DNA from: Domibacillus enclensis
GTDB lineage: Bacteria > Bacillota > Bacilli > Bacillales > Domibacillaceae
Assembly (NCBI RefSeq): GCF_900156125.1
Contig: NZ_FTLX01000006.1
Span: 186,001 to 250,000, forward strand
Reading direction: 5' to 3'
DNA: 64,000 nucleotides
The notes under the pieces were generated by a model. It saw only the letters and a program-made list of their open reading frames with translations, ran no database searches and was not told the origin of the DNA. The translations under genes and the position numbers were made by a program. Of this stretch, positions 34,672 through 43,508 are shown piece after piece. The stretch's first letter is position 1. Each line of letters starts with the position of its first letter.

Positions 34672-36174
34672 ATGGACAAGGATTTACTGGCTATACAGGA
34701 AATGCGGACCGCTGTGAAAACAGCGAAAAGCGCGCAGCAGAAATATATGTCCTTTTCACAAGAGCAAGTGGACCGGGTGGTGAAAGCGGTCGCAGACGCT
34801 GCGTATGCCAGGTCAGCTGAACTTGGACAGATGGCCGCAGATGAAACCGGAATGGGTGTAGCCGAACACAAAAAAATTAAAAATGAAGTGGGCTCAAAAG
34901 CCGTCTATGAAAGCATAAAGGACTTGAAAACCGTCGGCATCGTCGGGGAAGACAAAGTAAACAAAGTAGTGGAGATCGCGGCGCCATTCGGTGTGGTCGC
35001 GGCGGTCATCCCGACAACCAACCCGACATCGACTGCTTTTTTTAAAACACTGATTTCGTTGAAAACGAGAAATGCGATTGTCGTCAGCCCGCATCCGTAC
35101 GCGGTGAAGTGCACAGAAGCCGCGCTGCAGATTTGTGAGGAAGCAGCTGTGGAAGCAGGAGCGCCGCCGGGACTCGTGCAATGCCTGACAATGGCTTCGA
35201 TGGACGCCACCCAGCAGCTGATGAAGCATCCGGATGTAAACGTCATTTTAGCAACAGGCGGCAGTGCACTCGTCCGTGCAGCATACAGTTCAGGCAAGCC
35301 GGCGTATGGAGTCGGGCCGGGGAACGTGCCCGTTTACATTGAGCGTACAGCGAAGATCGAAAAAGCCGCCGAAAATATTGTCAACAGCAAGTCGTTCGAT
35401 TACGGAACGATCTGTGCGACAGAGCAGGCGATTGTGGTCGATCATAATGTGAAAGAGCGGGTCATGCGGGAGTTGAAGAAACATGGAGCGTACGTTTTAA
35501 ACGCAGAAGAAAAAGCCAAGATGGAAAAAGCCATTTCCCCTGTTCCGGGCAAGGTGAATCCGAAAATCGTCGGAAAAAGCCCGCAAACCATCGCCAGACT
35601 TGCCGGCATTTCCATCCCTGAAGGGACGCGTGTTTTAATCGGAGAAGAAACGGAAGTCGGCAAGGATATTCCGTTTTCTCTGGAAAAGCTGTCACCTGTG
35701 TTTGCGATGTATACAGCCCGTGACAGCAATCATGCCAAGGAGCTTTGCTTGTCACTTCTGTACCTGGGCGGCCGCGGGCACAGCTTGTCGCTTCACACGA
35801 AAAATGATGACGTGGCGCGGGAATTCGCCATTGAAATGCCGGTGTCGCGTATATTGGTGAACACGATGTCTTCTGTTGGAGCGGTTGGCGGGACCACAGG
35901 CTTGCTTCCGTCGATGACACTCGGCTGCGGAACGTTTGGCGGCAACATTACATCGGACAACGTGTCCGCGAAGCATTTGCTGAACATTAAACGAATGGCA
36001 TACGGCATCAAAGAGGTTCATCTGCCGAAGCAGGCCGCTGACGCGTCCAAGCCCGCAGATGAAACAGATGAAATTGTTAAAGAAGTATTAAAATCGGTGA
36101 ATGGAAAAGCGAATATCGATCCGAAGATGGTCAGCGAGCTTGTCACTCAAATCGTGAGTCAGCTTCAAAAATAA
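34672..36174 (+). CDS. eutE: CoA-acylating acetaldehyde dehydrogenase EutE with C-terminal targeting helix
   Basis: A 500-residue aldehyde dehydrogenase turning acetaldehyde, NAD+ and CoA into acetyl-CoA. Catalytic Cys lies in the motif FDYGTICATEQAIVVD; cofactor region PTTNPTSTAFFKTLISLKT is present. Compared with enterobacterial EutE the N terminus lacks the amphipathic targeting helix and starts directly with the catalytic domain (LAIQEMRTAVKTAKSAQQ). Instead the C terminus has a Pro/Ala/Asp linker and two amphipathic segments (DEIVKEVLKSV and DPKMVSELVTQIVSQLQK), which look like an encapsulation peptide. ATG at 34672 behind GGAAGGAG; the GTG at 34660 directly abuts that site and is rejected. 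Confidence 0.92.
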   Translation: MDKDLLAIQEMRTAVKTAKSAQQKYMSFSQEQVDRVVKAVADAAYARSAELGQMAADETGMGVAEHKKIKNEVGSKAVYESIKDLKTVGIVGEDKVNKVVEIAAPFGVVAAVIPTTNPTSTAFFKTLISLKTRNAIVVSPHPYAVKCTEAALQICEEAAVEAGAPPGLVQCLTMASMDATQQLMKHPDVNVILATGGSALVRAAYSSGKPAYGVGPGNVPVYIERTAKIEKAAENIVNSKSFDYGTICATEQAIVVDHNVKERVMRELKKHGAYVLNAEEKAKMEKAISPVPGKVNPKIVGKSPQTIARLAGISIPEGTRVLIGEETEVGKDIPFSLEKLSPVFAMYTARDSNHAKELCLSLLYLGGRGHSLSLHTKNDDVAREFAIEMPVSRILVNTMSSVGAVGGTTGLLPSMTLGCGTFGGNITSDNVSAKHLLNIKRMAYGIKEVHLPKQAADASKPADETDEIVKEVLKSVNGKANIDPKMVSELVTQIVSQLQK

Positions 36175-36199
36175 AAACAATTACTAGGAGGAAACAACG

Positions 36200-36487
36200 A
36201 TGAATAGAGAAGGAACAGCTTTAGGAATGGTCGAAACAAAAGGGCTAATCGGTTCAATTGAAGCAGCAGATGCCATGGTGAAAGCCGCAAGTGTAAACCT
36301 GGTTGGCAAAGTGCATGTTGGAGGCGGGATTGTGACGGTTCTTGTCCGCGGTGATGTGGGTGCGGTAAAAGCCGCGACAGACGCAGGCGCAGCAGCGGCC
36401 CAGCGCGTAGGAGAATTGCTGTCTGTTCATGTAATTCCAAGACCGCATAATGAGCTGGAAATGATTTTGCCTAAGGAACAAAACTAA
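36200..36487 (+). CDS. eutM: Hexameric microcompartment shell protein EutM
   Basis: A 95-residue single BMC-domain protein: [24 protein letters not shown], then [20 protein letters not shown] and [10 protein letters not shown]. This is the canonical EutM/PduA sequence forming the flat hexagonal tiles of the shell. ATG at 36200 behind TAGGAGGAAACAACG, a near-perfect ribosome site that fits a protein needed in large amounts. Confidence 0.96.
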   Translation: MNREGTALGMVETKGLIGSIEAADAMVKAASVNLVGKVHVGGGIVTVLVRGDVGAVKAATDAGAAAAQRVGELLSVHVIPRPHNELEMILPKEQN

Positions 36488-36517
36488 TCAGCTTTTAACT
36501 AGAAAGGCGTGAACGAA

Positions 36518-37363
36518 ATGGACAGGCAAGCGATTGAACGCATTGTGGCCGACGTGATGGCACAGCTTGGACAGGGTTCTGTTCCTGCGCCTGCGGACGG
36601 CACAATTCCGGTGGCTGTTTCCGCCCGTCACGTTCATCTGTCACCGGAGCATGTTGAAGCGCTGTTTGGCAAAGGATACGAGCTGACGAAGCGAAGCGAA
36701 TTATCCCAGCCCGGCCAGTTTGCTTCAAACGAAATGGTCGTCATTGCCGGACCAAAAGGCAGCCTGGAACGGGTTCGCGTGCTGGGCCCTGTCCGTCAGC
36801 TGACACAGGCGGAGATCAGCTGGACCGATGCGATGAAAATCGGTGTCCGCCCGCCGCTGCGTGAATCCGGAAATGTAAAGGATTCAGCGCCGGTCACGAT
36901 GATTGGCCCGTCGGGAAGCGTATCGCTGCCGGAAGGGTTGATCATCGCGCAGGCACATATTCATATGGCTCCGCACGATGCCCGGCAATTCGGCGTGAAA
37001 GATGGTGAGCGTGTATCGGTGAAAATCAGCAGTGAACGGCCGCTTTCGATTGATCATGTACGAATTCGTGTGTCAGAGCGGTATCGTCTTGAAATGCACA
37101 TTGATACGGACGAAGCGAATGCCGGATTCATCCGGTCAGGAGCCCGCGGGCTGATCCTCAGTGACCACACAGCTGTTCCATCGGCGGCGCCGGTTGTTCA
37201 GCAAACGGTGCTGCCGTACGAATTCAAGCAAAAGCTTTTAGCGCGCGAGCATATTCAGGCGATTGATGAAACCGAAATTGTCGTTCGAAAAGGAACGATT
37301 GTGACGCCTCTTGCAAAAGATACAGCAAGAGAGCTGGGAAAAGAAATTACGTTCATTAAATAA
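36518..37363 (+). CDS. PduL-type phosphotransacylase with N-terminal targeting peptide and C-terminal extra domain
   Basis: A 281-residue protein that would convert acetyl-CoA to acetyl phosphate and give back CoA inside the microcompartment. Residues 1-18 (MDRQAIERIVADVMAQLG) are an amphipathic helix of encapsulation type. About 28-210 are the two PduL domains with the zinc-binding motifs VSARHVHLS and AQAHIHM and the C-terminal HIDTDEANAGF. The remaining 65 residues (AREHIQAIDETEIVVRKGTIV, then TPLAKDTARELGKEITFIK) are absent from usual PduL (about 210 residues) and resemble a small module found at the ends of other microcompartment proteins. ATG at 36518; the GTG at 36509 lies in the ribosome site. 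Confidence 0.92.
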   Translation: MDRQAIERIVADVMAQLGQGSVPAPADGTIPVAVSARHVHLSPEHVEALFGKGYELTKRSELSQPGQFASNEMVVIAGPKGSLERVRVLGPVRQLTQAEISWTDAMKIGVRPPLRESGNVKDSAPVTMIGPSGSVSLPEGLIIAQAHIHMAPHDARQFGVKDGERVSVKISSERPLSIDHVRIRVSERYRLEMHIDTDEANAGFIRSGARGLILSDHTAVPSAAPVVQQTVLPYEFKQKLLAREHIQAIDETEIVVRKGTIVTPLAKDTARELGKEITFIK

Positions 37364-37382
37364 TAGAACAGGTGATGAGCTT

Positions 37383-37652
37383 ATGCGGATAGGAAATGTA
37401 ATCGGAAATGTGTGGGCAACGCGGAAAGAAGAAGGTCTGCAAGGGTTAAAGCTGCTTATTGTCCAGCCGATTCAGCCGAACGGCGAGCCGGTAACGCATC
37501 CCTTTGTAGCAGCAGACCGGATTGGCGCAGGCATCGGTGATCAAGTGCTCGTCACAAGCGGCGGGTCTTCCCGCTTTATTATGCGGGAAAACCCCATTCC
37601 GATTGACGCAGTCATCATCGGCATTATTGATTCTATGGAAACAGAGAGGTGA
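37383..37652 (+). CDS. eutN: Pentameric microcompartment vertex protein EutN
   Basis: An 89-residue member of the EutN/CcmL family that caps the corners of the polyhedral shell. [54 protein letters not shown] and DAVIIGIID are all standard. ATG at 37383 follows AACAGGTGATGAGCTT; the longer frame from 37311 overlaps the PduL gene. Its stop lies 6 bp before the ATG of the next shell gene. Confidence 0.94.
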   Translation: MRIGNVIGNVWATRKEEGLQGLKLLIVQPIQPNGEPVTHPFVAADRIGAGIGDQVLVTSGGSSRFIMRENPIPIDAVIIGIIDSMETER

Positions 37653-37657
37653 ATGAC

Positions 37658-38017
37658 ATGAGTCAGGCAGTTGGAATGGTGGAAACGATGGGACTGATCG
37701 GCTCGATTGAAGCAGCCGATGCCATGGTGAAGGCGGCGAATGTCCGGATTGTCAGCCAGGAGAACGTCGACGGCGGGCTTGTGACAGTCGTGGTGGAAGG
37801 TGATGTTGGCGCTGTACAGGCGGCAGTAGATGCCGGAAAAGCAGCAGCAGAGCGGGTTGGCCAGCTTGTTGGAGCACATGTTATTCCACGGCCGGATCAA
37901 TCGGTGCATGACATGATGGCACCAAAGAAGAAGGAAGCCGATCAAAAAGTACTGCCGGCGAAAACAAAAGCGCCGCGTGCACAAAATGCGGGCGCCAAAC
38001 AGGAAGAACAGCAATAA
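37658..38017 (+). CDS. Second BMC-H shell protein with charged C-terminal tail
   Basis: A 119-residue protein. Residues 1-85 are a EutM-like BMC domain ([51 protein letters not shown]). The last 35 residues are low-complexity and rich in Lys, Ala and Gln ([16 protein letters not shown]), unlike EutM. EutK also has a BMC domain plus a C-terminal part, but that part is a folded helix-turn-helix in EutK, which is not seen here. The tail may contact cargo or nucleic acid. ATG at 37658 behind AGAGAGGTGAATGAC, close behind eutN. Confidence 0.9.
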   Translation: MSQAVGMVETMGLIGSIEAADAMVKAANVRIVSQENVDGGLVTVVVEGDVGAVQAAVDAGKAAAERVGQLVGAHVIPRPDQSVHDMMAPKKKEADQKVLPAKTKAPRAQNAGAKQEEQQ

Positions 38018-38038
38018 TCGTGGAAAGGAGGAATTCTT

Positions 38039-38974
38039 TTGGCGTTTAAACGAACGAAAATAGCCGTAATTGGGGCTGGCTACACAGGAGCAACTGTCGC
38101 TTTAATGGCCGCTCAGAAAGAACTCGGAGACGTTGTGCTGCTTGATATTCCGGAGCAAGAAAACCCGACGAAAGGAAAAGCGCTCGATATGCTGGAAACG
38201 GGTCCCATTCAGCGTTTTAATGCAAAAATAACGGGAACGGCCGATTACAAGGACATTCAAGGAGCCGATCTCGTGGTGATTACAGCAGGCATTGCACGCA
38301 AGCCGGGCATGAGCCGCGATGATCTTGTTGCGACCAATGCCAGCGTCATGCGCCACGTCTCTGAGCAAGTAAAAAAATACGCGCCGGACAGTTACATTCT
38401 CGTGCTGAGCAACCCTGTTGATGCGATGACATACGTCTGCTTCAAGACGACGGGATTTCCGAAAAACCGGGTGATCGGCCAGTCAGGTATTCTCGATACT
38501 GCAAGGTTTAATACCTTTGTGGCAGAAGAACTGAATATTTCTGTTGAAGACATTTCCGGATTTGTTTTGGGCGGGCACGGAGACGATATGGTGCCGCTCG
38601 TCCGGTACTCGTATGCGGGCGGCATTCCGCTTGAAAAAATCATTCCGAAAAAACGGCTTGAAGCGATCGTAGAGCGCACACGCAAAGGCGGCGGCGAAAT
38701 CGTCGCCTTGCTTGGAAACGGCAGTGCATACTACGCACCAGCCGCGGCGCTTGTACAAATGGCAGAAGCCATCATTCGGGATAAAAAACGGATTCTCCCG
38801 TCCATTGCGTATTTAGAAGGAGAATACGGCTACCGGGATTTATATCTCGGCGTGCCGACGGTTATAGGCGGCGACGGAATCGAAAGCGTGATCGAGCTGC
38901 CACTGACTGATGCTGAAAAAGAAGCGCTGGATCAGTCAGTGAACTCTGTCCAGCAAGTGATGAAATTATTGTAG
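38039..38974 (+). CDS. mdh: Malate dehydrogenase, last gene of the eut operon
   Basis: A 311-residue NAD-dependent malate dehydrogenase of the lactate-dehydrogenase-like type found in Bacillus. NAD fold [14 protein letters not shown], the malate-specific loop [13 protein letters not shown] (Arg where lactate dehydrogenases have Gln), the Arg in [13 protein letters not shown] and the catalytic His in [14 protein letters not shown] are all present. Start is TTG at 38039, 7 bp behind AAAGGAGG. It has no N- or C-terminal targeting helix, so is probably cytosolic. In B. subtilis mdh lies behind citZ-icd; here it is 21 bp behind the shell gene. It may serve to re-oxidise NADH or feed acetyl-CoA use. 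Confidence 0.94.
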   Translation: MAFKRTKIAVIGAGYTGATVALMAAQKELGDVVLLDIPEQENPTKGKALDMLETGPIQRFNAKITGTADYKDIQGADLVVITAGIARKPGMSRDDLVATNASVMRHVSEQVKKYAPDSYILVLSNPVDAMTYVCFKTTGFPKNRVIGQSGILDTARFNTFVAEELNISVEDISGFVLGGHGDDMVPLVRYSYAGGIPLEKIIPKKRLEAIVERTRKGGGEIVALLGNGSAYYAPAAALVQMAEAIIRDKKRILPSIAYLEGEYGYRDLYLGVPTVIGGDGIESVIELPLTDAEKEALDQSVNSVQQVMKLL

Positions 38975-39012
38975 CTTTGAGAGAACGTACACAGCTGAAC
39001 ATCAACAGAGAA

Positions 39013-39043
39013 AACCGAACGATGACCTCGTTCGGCTTTTCCT
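39013..39043. terminator. Bidirectional terminator between mdh and cydC
   Basis: CCGAACGA / TCGTTCGG stem with A-run to the left and T-run to the right, between the convergent eut and cyd operons. It can end both transcripts. Confidence 0.8.
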
Positions 39044-39119
39044 CGTAGTAAAAACGATTTATCCCATATTCTTTTGTTCGTACAAAAGAGCGGGGGAAAA
39101 TCCTGAACGCATTCAGCGG

Positions 39120-40814
39120 TTATGACATCAGTCCGTAGTCAAGCTCATACAGCCGCTTATAACGTGTATTTGCCGCAAACAATTCCGCAGGCGGTCCGTC
39201 CATCTGAATCTTGCCCTCTTCTAAAAAAACAATCCGGTCCATCTTCTCCATGCCCGCCAGATGGTGGGTGATCCACACGATCGTATTTCCATGAAGCACC
39301 TCAAATACGGTATCCATCAGCTGGCGTTCGGTAATCGGGTCGAGTCCAATGGTCGGTTCATCCAAAATGACGATGGGCGTTTGCTGCAACAGCACACGGG
39401 CGAGTGCGATTCGCTGCCGTTCACCGCCGGAGAAACGAGCGCCGGCTTCCTGCATCATTGTATGATAGCCGTTCGGCAGGGCTTGAATATAATCATGGAG
39501 ATGCACTTTTTTCACAGCCTCCATCACCTCTTGGTCAGAAGCGTTCGGCTTGGCGAGCCGGACGTTATTCATCACCGTTGTGTTAAACAAATAAGGCTGC
39601 TGGTTCAGTACGGCGATTTCCCGGGAAATATCATCGTCCGGCTCATAGCCATTGATTAAAACGACGCCATTCTGAGGCGCAATTAATCCGAAGGCGAGCT
39701 GCATGAGCGTTGATTTGCCAGAGCCGCTCGGACCGAGAATGGCGACTTTTTCACCATGTTCTATAGCCATATGAAAATGATCAAAAATCGGCGCCTGTTC
39801 ATTATAAGAAAAAGAAACATCCTGCAAGGCAATGGCTGCAGAGCTTGAAGCAGCAGGAGAAGCTGTTTTTGCTTGTTGACTTTTTCCCTGCTCCACCGCG
39901 TCCAGCCTATTCAATGAATGGCTCCAGCCAGACCAGCTCTCAGCCGCAGATGAAAGAGGCAAAAAGGCTTCCGTGATGGGGAATAGAACAAGTGTAAACG
40001 CGGCGATCAACACCGGTGCAATCTGTCCGCTTGTACTTTGTCCGCCCGCCCAAATCATCATGGCGACCACAGCGGTTCCGATCAGCAGCTGCAAAGCGAA
40101 ATCACGGCCGCGTGTGAAGGAACGCTTGAATGCTTCGATCTTTGTCCATTCCTCTTCACGCCGTTCATAGGAATCGATAAAGGAACGCTGGCGGCCGCTG
40201 AATATCCAGTCGCCAAGGCCCATCACAGCATCTGCCAGCTGGCTGTACTGCGCGGCTCTTTGTTCCTTTTGCCTGGTCTGCTTTGCTTTCGTGACCAGCA
40301 GTGAAACAAGCGGGACAAGCACCGTGAAGACAAAAAAGTACAAACCCATCACAAGCGCAAAGGGCACCGAGAAATATCCGAGCGCCGCAATGGACACGAT
40401 ATACAGTAGCAGCGCGCTCAGCCATGGGAAAATGAGCTTAATGTACACGTCCTGCAAATGCTCAATATCATCTGCGAATAAGCTGAGGGCATCGCCTGTT
40501 TTAAAGCGGGCCGTTTGCGGACGAAGCGCTTCGTACAGCCGGACGCGCATACGGGAAACAATGGTTAAAATGAGGCTGTGGCTTGTCAGGCGATCCAAAT
40601 AGCGCGACACCGAGCGCATAATGCCAAAGGTCCGCACCATCACAATCGGCACGTAAATCATCAGTAGGTTTTCCGGGCGCGACGCGGCTTTTGAAATCAA
40701 ATAGCCGGACGAAAACAGCAGTGCACTTGCTGCGAAAATGGTTAAGCTGCCGAGAAACACCACAACAGCCAGCAGGCGTTTATGCTCTTTCATGTATGGA
40801 ATAAGCCAGTTCAT
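39120..40814 (-). CDS. cydC: Thiol-reductant ABC exporter subunit CydC
   Basis: A 564-residue half-transporter: about six membrane helices (residues 1-300), then an ABC ATPase with Walker A GPSGSGKST, signature FSGGERQRIALARVLL and Walker B IVILDEPTIGLDP. With CydD it exports cysteine or glutathione-type thiols (or handles haem), needed for assembly of cytochrome bd. The N terminus NWLIPYMKEHKRLLAVVVFLG matches the CydC family as defined in E. coli; in B. subtilis the fourth gene of the operon is called cydD. Start ATG at 40814 is 6 bp behind AGGGGG and overlaps the end of cydD by 35 bp; the frame extends to 40919 without a ribosome site. Confidence 0.92.
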   Translation of the reverse strand: MNWLIPYMKEHKRLLAVVVFLGSLTIFAASALLFSSGYLISKAASRPENLLMIYVPIVMVRTFGIMRSVSRYLDRLTSHSLILTIVSRMRVRLYEALRPQTARFKTGDALSLFADDIEHLQDVYIKLIFPWLSALLLYIVSIAALGYFSVPFALVMGLYFFVFTVLVPLVSLLVTKAKQTRQKEQRAAQYSQLADAVMGLGDWIFSGRQRSFIDSYERREEEWTKIEAFKRSFTRGRDFALQLLIGTAVVAMMIWAGGQSTSGQIAPVLIAAFTLVLFPITEAFLPLSSAAESWSGWSHSLNRLDAVEQGKSQQAKTASPAASSSAAIALQDVSFSYNEQAPIFDHFHMAIEHGEKVAILGPSGSGKSTLMQLAFGLIAPQNGVVLINGYEPDDDISREIAVLNQQPYLFNTTVMNNVRLAKPNASDQEVMEAVKKVHLHDYIQALPNGYHTMMQEAGARFSGGERQRIALARVLLQQTPIVILDEPTIGLDPITERQLMDTVFEVLHGNTIVWITHHLAGMEKMDRIVFLEEGKIQMDGPPAELFAANTRYKRLYELDYGLMS

Positions 40815-42498
40815 GTGCATCCCCCTGTGCAGCCTGTACGAAAGCAGTGTACATGCCGCCCTTTTTTGATAATTCTTCATGAGTGCCCATTTCCGCAATG
40901 TGGCCCCGTTCCAGCACAATCACAACGTCCATTTCCTGCATCCAGTGCAAACGGTGTGTTGCGAAAAAAACGAGCCTGTCTTCAAATAAAGGAAGCATCG
41001 TTTCTTTTAAAGCGGCCTCTGTTTCAAGATCCAGATGAGCGGTCGGTTCATCCAGGAGCACAATGGGACGGTCGGACAAAAGCGCACGAGCCACAGCGAT
41101 CCGCTGCATTTGCCCGCCGCTCAGCTGCCGTCCGCCTTCTCCAATCGTTTCATGGACGAGTGCCTTTAAAGAAGAAAGGCCTGCTTGATCAGCGGCTTTC
41201 AGTACGTCCTCGTCCGTCGCATCCGGCTTGTAAAAACGAATGTTGTCAGCGAGCGTACCGCTGAAGGTGTAAGGGTGCTGGGGAATATACGTCAGCAGGT
41301 TTTGCCAGGCATCCTTTTGCAAATGAGCTGCCTCTTGTCCATTGATGGAAATCGTTCCTGCATCCAACCCTAGAAAGCCGCCAAGCACGTCAATAAGCGT
41401 TGATTTTCCGGCACCGCTTGCCCCGATGATGCCAATTTTCTGATGTCCTTTAATCGAAAAAGAAATATTTTTTAATGAAGCGGCATGGACGTTGGAAACA
41501 ACCAATTCATCATCAGCCGACCATCTTTCAAGAAAAACCGGCTGCTCCGCTTTCGCTTCTTCTATTGCCAAAATCGCTTGCATGGCTCGCCCGGCCTCCT
41601 GCCCATTTAAAGTGGCATGATAATCTGTTCCCAGCTCCCGGACAGGCAGAAAATATTCCGGCGCGAGAATAAGAATCGTCAAGGCCGGCAGGAGGGTCAT
41701 GTCTCCATCGATAAGCCCGAGCCCAAGAAACACCGCCACCGTCGCAACAGACAGCATCGTAAAAAAGTCGAGTGCAAACGAGGAAAGAAAGGCTACTTTC
41801 AGCGTACTCATGGTCGATTTTCGGTAATCTTCACTAACTCGTTCGATTTGCTGGCTGTGTGAGCGGGCACGTCCAAGATACGTCAGTGTTTGAAGGCCGC
41901 GAAGAGAATCGGTGAAATGGCCCGCCAGCCGCTGATAGCCTTCCCACTGGCTGTCCGCTTTTTTTCTGGCGACAAATCCTAATAGCACCATGAAAATAAG
42001 TAAAACAGGCAGCGTAACAGCCAAGATCACGCCCGATGTCCGGTCACTCCAAACGATAAATAGCCAGATGGAAACGGGGATGATCAGCATATTGATCATT
42101 TTCGGCAGAAACAAATCCAGGTAGGTCCGGAATTGACCCGTGCCTTCAATGATAAGCGTTACGAGCTTGCCGGTCCCTTCTTTTTGAGCGAGGCGGGGAC
42201 CAAGAGAAAAAAGCTTTGCCAATACCTTTTGGCGCAGGGCATTGCTCGTTTTTTCCGAATAGCGCTCGACGATTTTTTGTTTCAAAAAGTGGATGAAATA
42301 GCGCCCGGTGAGCGCGGCGAAAAACAAGGCCATATCCGCTGCAGCAGCATCGACGGCTCCGCCGTTAAACAGCCCGGTAATGGCCATCGCCAGCCATTTG
42401 GCCTGAAGAATAATGAGCACCGCTTGAATGATGGTGAAAAAGGTGAGTCCGGCTAGAACCGGAGCCACCCCTTCATAACGAAACAGATCTTTGCCCAT
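40780..42498 (-). CDS. cydD: Thiol-reductant ABC exporter subunit CydD
   Basis: A 572-residue half-transporter. Membrane domain about 1-310 includes LAGHFTDSLRGLQTLTYLGRA and VAFLSSFALDFFTMLSVA, typical of the CydD family (E. coli naming; third gene cydC in B. subtilis naming). The ATPase has Walker A GASGAGKST, signature LSGGQMQRIAVARALL and Walker B IVLLDEPTAHLD. Partner of CydC. Its ATG overlaps the TGA of cydB, so cydB and cydD are translationally coupled. Confidence 0.93.
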   Translation of the reverse strand: MGKDLFRYEGVAPVLAGLTFFTIIQAVLIILQAKWLAMAITGLFNGGAVDAAAADMALFFAALTGRYFIHFLKQKIVERYSEKTSNALRQKVLAKLFSLGPRLAQKEGTGKLVTLIIEGTGQFRTYLDLFLPKMINMLIIPVSIWLFIVWSDRTSGVILAVTLPVLLIFMVLLGFVARKKADSQWEGYQRLAGHFTDSLRGLQTLTYLGRARSHSQQIERVSEDYRKSTMSTLKVAFLSSFALDFFTMLSVATVAVFLGLGLIDGDMTLLPALTILILAPEYFLPVRELGTDYHATLNGQEAGRAMQAILAIEEAKAEQPVFLERWSADDELVVSNVHAASLKNISFSIKGHQKIGIIGASGAGKSTLIDVLGGFLGLDAGTISINGQEAAHLQKDAWQNLLTYIPQHPYTFSGTLADNIRFYKPDATDEDVLKAADQAGLSSLKALVHETIGEGGRQLSGGQMQRIAVARALLSDRPIVLLDEPTAHLDLETEAALKETMLPLFEDRLVFFATHRLHWMQEMDVVIVLERGHIAEMGTHEELSKKGGMYTAFVQAAQGDAHELAYSIHERA

Positions 42499-43508
42499 CA
42501 GTACGTCAAATCCTTGCCGTCCACTCGCTTGCGGAAGACATAGTAGCTCCAGATCTGATAGCCGATCACAAACGGCAGCAATGTGACGGCGACGATGGTC
42601 ATCACCTTCAGCGAATACGGGCCCGATGCCGCATTATAAACGGTTAAATCATACGCGCTTGAAAGCGAGCTGATCATCACACGAGGGAACAGCGAAGCAA
42701 AAATGACCGAGACGGTTAAAATAATGCCGGCACCGCTCGAAACAAAAGCAAGTCCATCCCGTTTTTTCGTTAAGAACAAAGCGGCAAGCACATAGGCAAT
42801 GACGATCGCGCCAATCATCGGCACGGTCACGCTGGCGCGCGCTGTGAAAATGTCCGTCTGGTCATATGATAGACCGACAAATGCAACAAGAGCGGCCAGC
42901 GCCAGCCAGACCACTTTTTTCGCCAGTGCCCGGGACCGGTTTTGAAGGTCGCCTACTGTCCGCAAGGTTAAAAAGGACAGCCCGTGCAGAAAGCAAAGAA
43001 TGGTGACAGTCACGCCGCCGGTGATCGAATAAAGATTGACGAAGTCTGTGAAGCCGGCGTACATATTCATGTCCGCATCAATCGGCATTCCGCGCAAAAT
43101 GCTGGTGAACAGGACGCCGAATAAAAACGGTGGAAGCAGGCTGCCGAAGAACACAACATAATCCCATGTTTTCGTCCAGCGCGCGCTTTGCACCTTGCCC
43201 CGGAATTCAAAGGCGACTCCGCGGCCGATCAGTGCCAGTAAAACGAATACGAACGGTACATAATAGCCGCTGAACATCGTCGCGTACCAGTGAGGAAACG
43301 CGGCAAAGATCGCTCCGCCGCCCGTCAGCAGCCACACTTCATTGGCATCCCAAAAAGGTCCGATCGTGTTAATCATAATGCGGCGCTCCAGGTCGTTTTT
43401 GGCCAGAAAGCGTGTCGAAATGCCCACTCCGAAGTCAAAGCCCTCCAAAAAAAAGAAGCCGACAAACAGAACTGCAATCAGTAAAAACCATAATTCATTT
43501 AAGCCCAT
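42498..43508 (-). CDS. cydB: Cytochrome bd ubiquinol/menaquinol oxidase subunit II
   Basis: A 336-residue membrane protein with about 8-9 helices: LWFLLIAVLFVGFFFLEGFDFG at the N terminus, IGPFWDANEVWLLTGGGAIFAAFP and GRGVAFEFRGK are hallmarks of CydB. It is the structural partner of CydA in the high-affinity oxygen reductase used at low oxygen. ATG at 43508 overlaps the stop of cydA (TGATG) and lies behind AGGAGG; an in-frame GTG one codon upstream is possible. Confidence 0.95.
   Translation of the reverse strand: MGLNELWFLLIAVLFVGFFFLEGFDFGVGISTRFLAKNDLERRIMINTIGPFWDANEVWLLTGGGAIFAAFPHWYATMFSGYYVPFVFVLLALIGRGVAFEFRGKVQSARWTKTWDYVVFFGSLLPPFLFGVLFTSILRGMPIDADMNMYAGFTDFVNLYSITGGVTVTILCFLHGLSFLTLRTVGDLQNRSRALAKKVVWLALAALVAFVGLSYDQTDIFTARASVTVPMIGAIVIAYVLAALFLTKKRDGLAFVSSGAGIILTVSVIFASLFPRVMISSLSSAYDLTVYNAASGPYSLKVMTIVAVTLLPFVIGYQIWSYYVFRKRVDGKDLTY

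Noticed and set aside
14986-38974. Cobalamin riboswitch in the eut locus
   Set aside because: No B12-box-like conserved core was recognised in the intergenic regions, which are also mostly too short; a covariance scan would be decisive.
38039-38974. Last eut gene as lactate dehydrogenase
   Set aside because: The substrate loop has Arg ([11 protein letters not shown]) as in malate dehydrogenases, and the whole sequence follows Bacillus Mdh.
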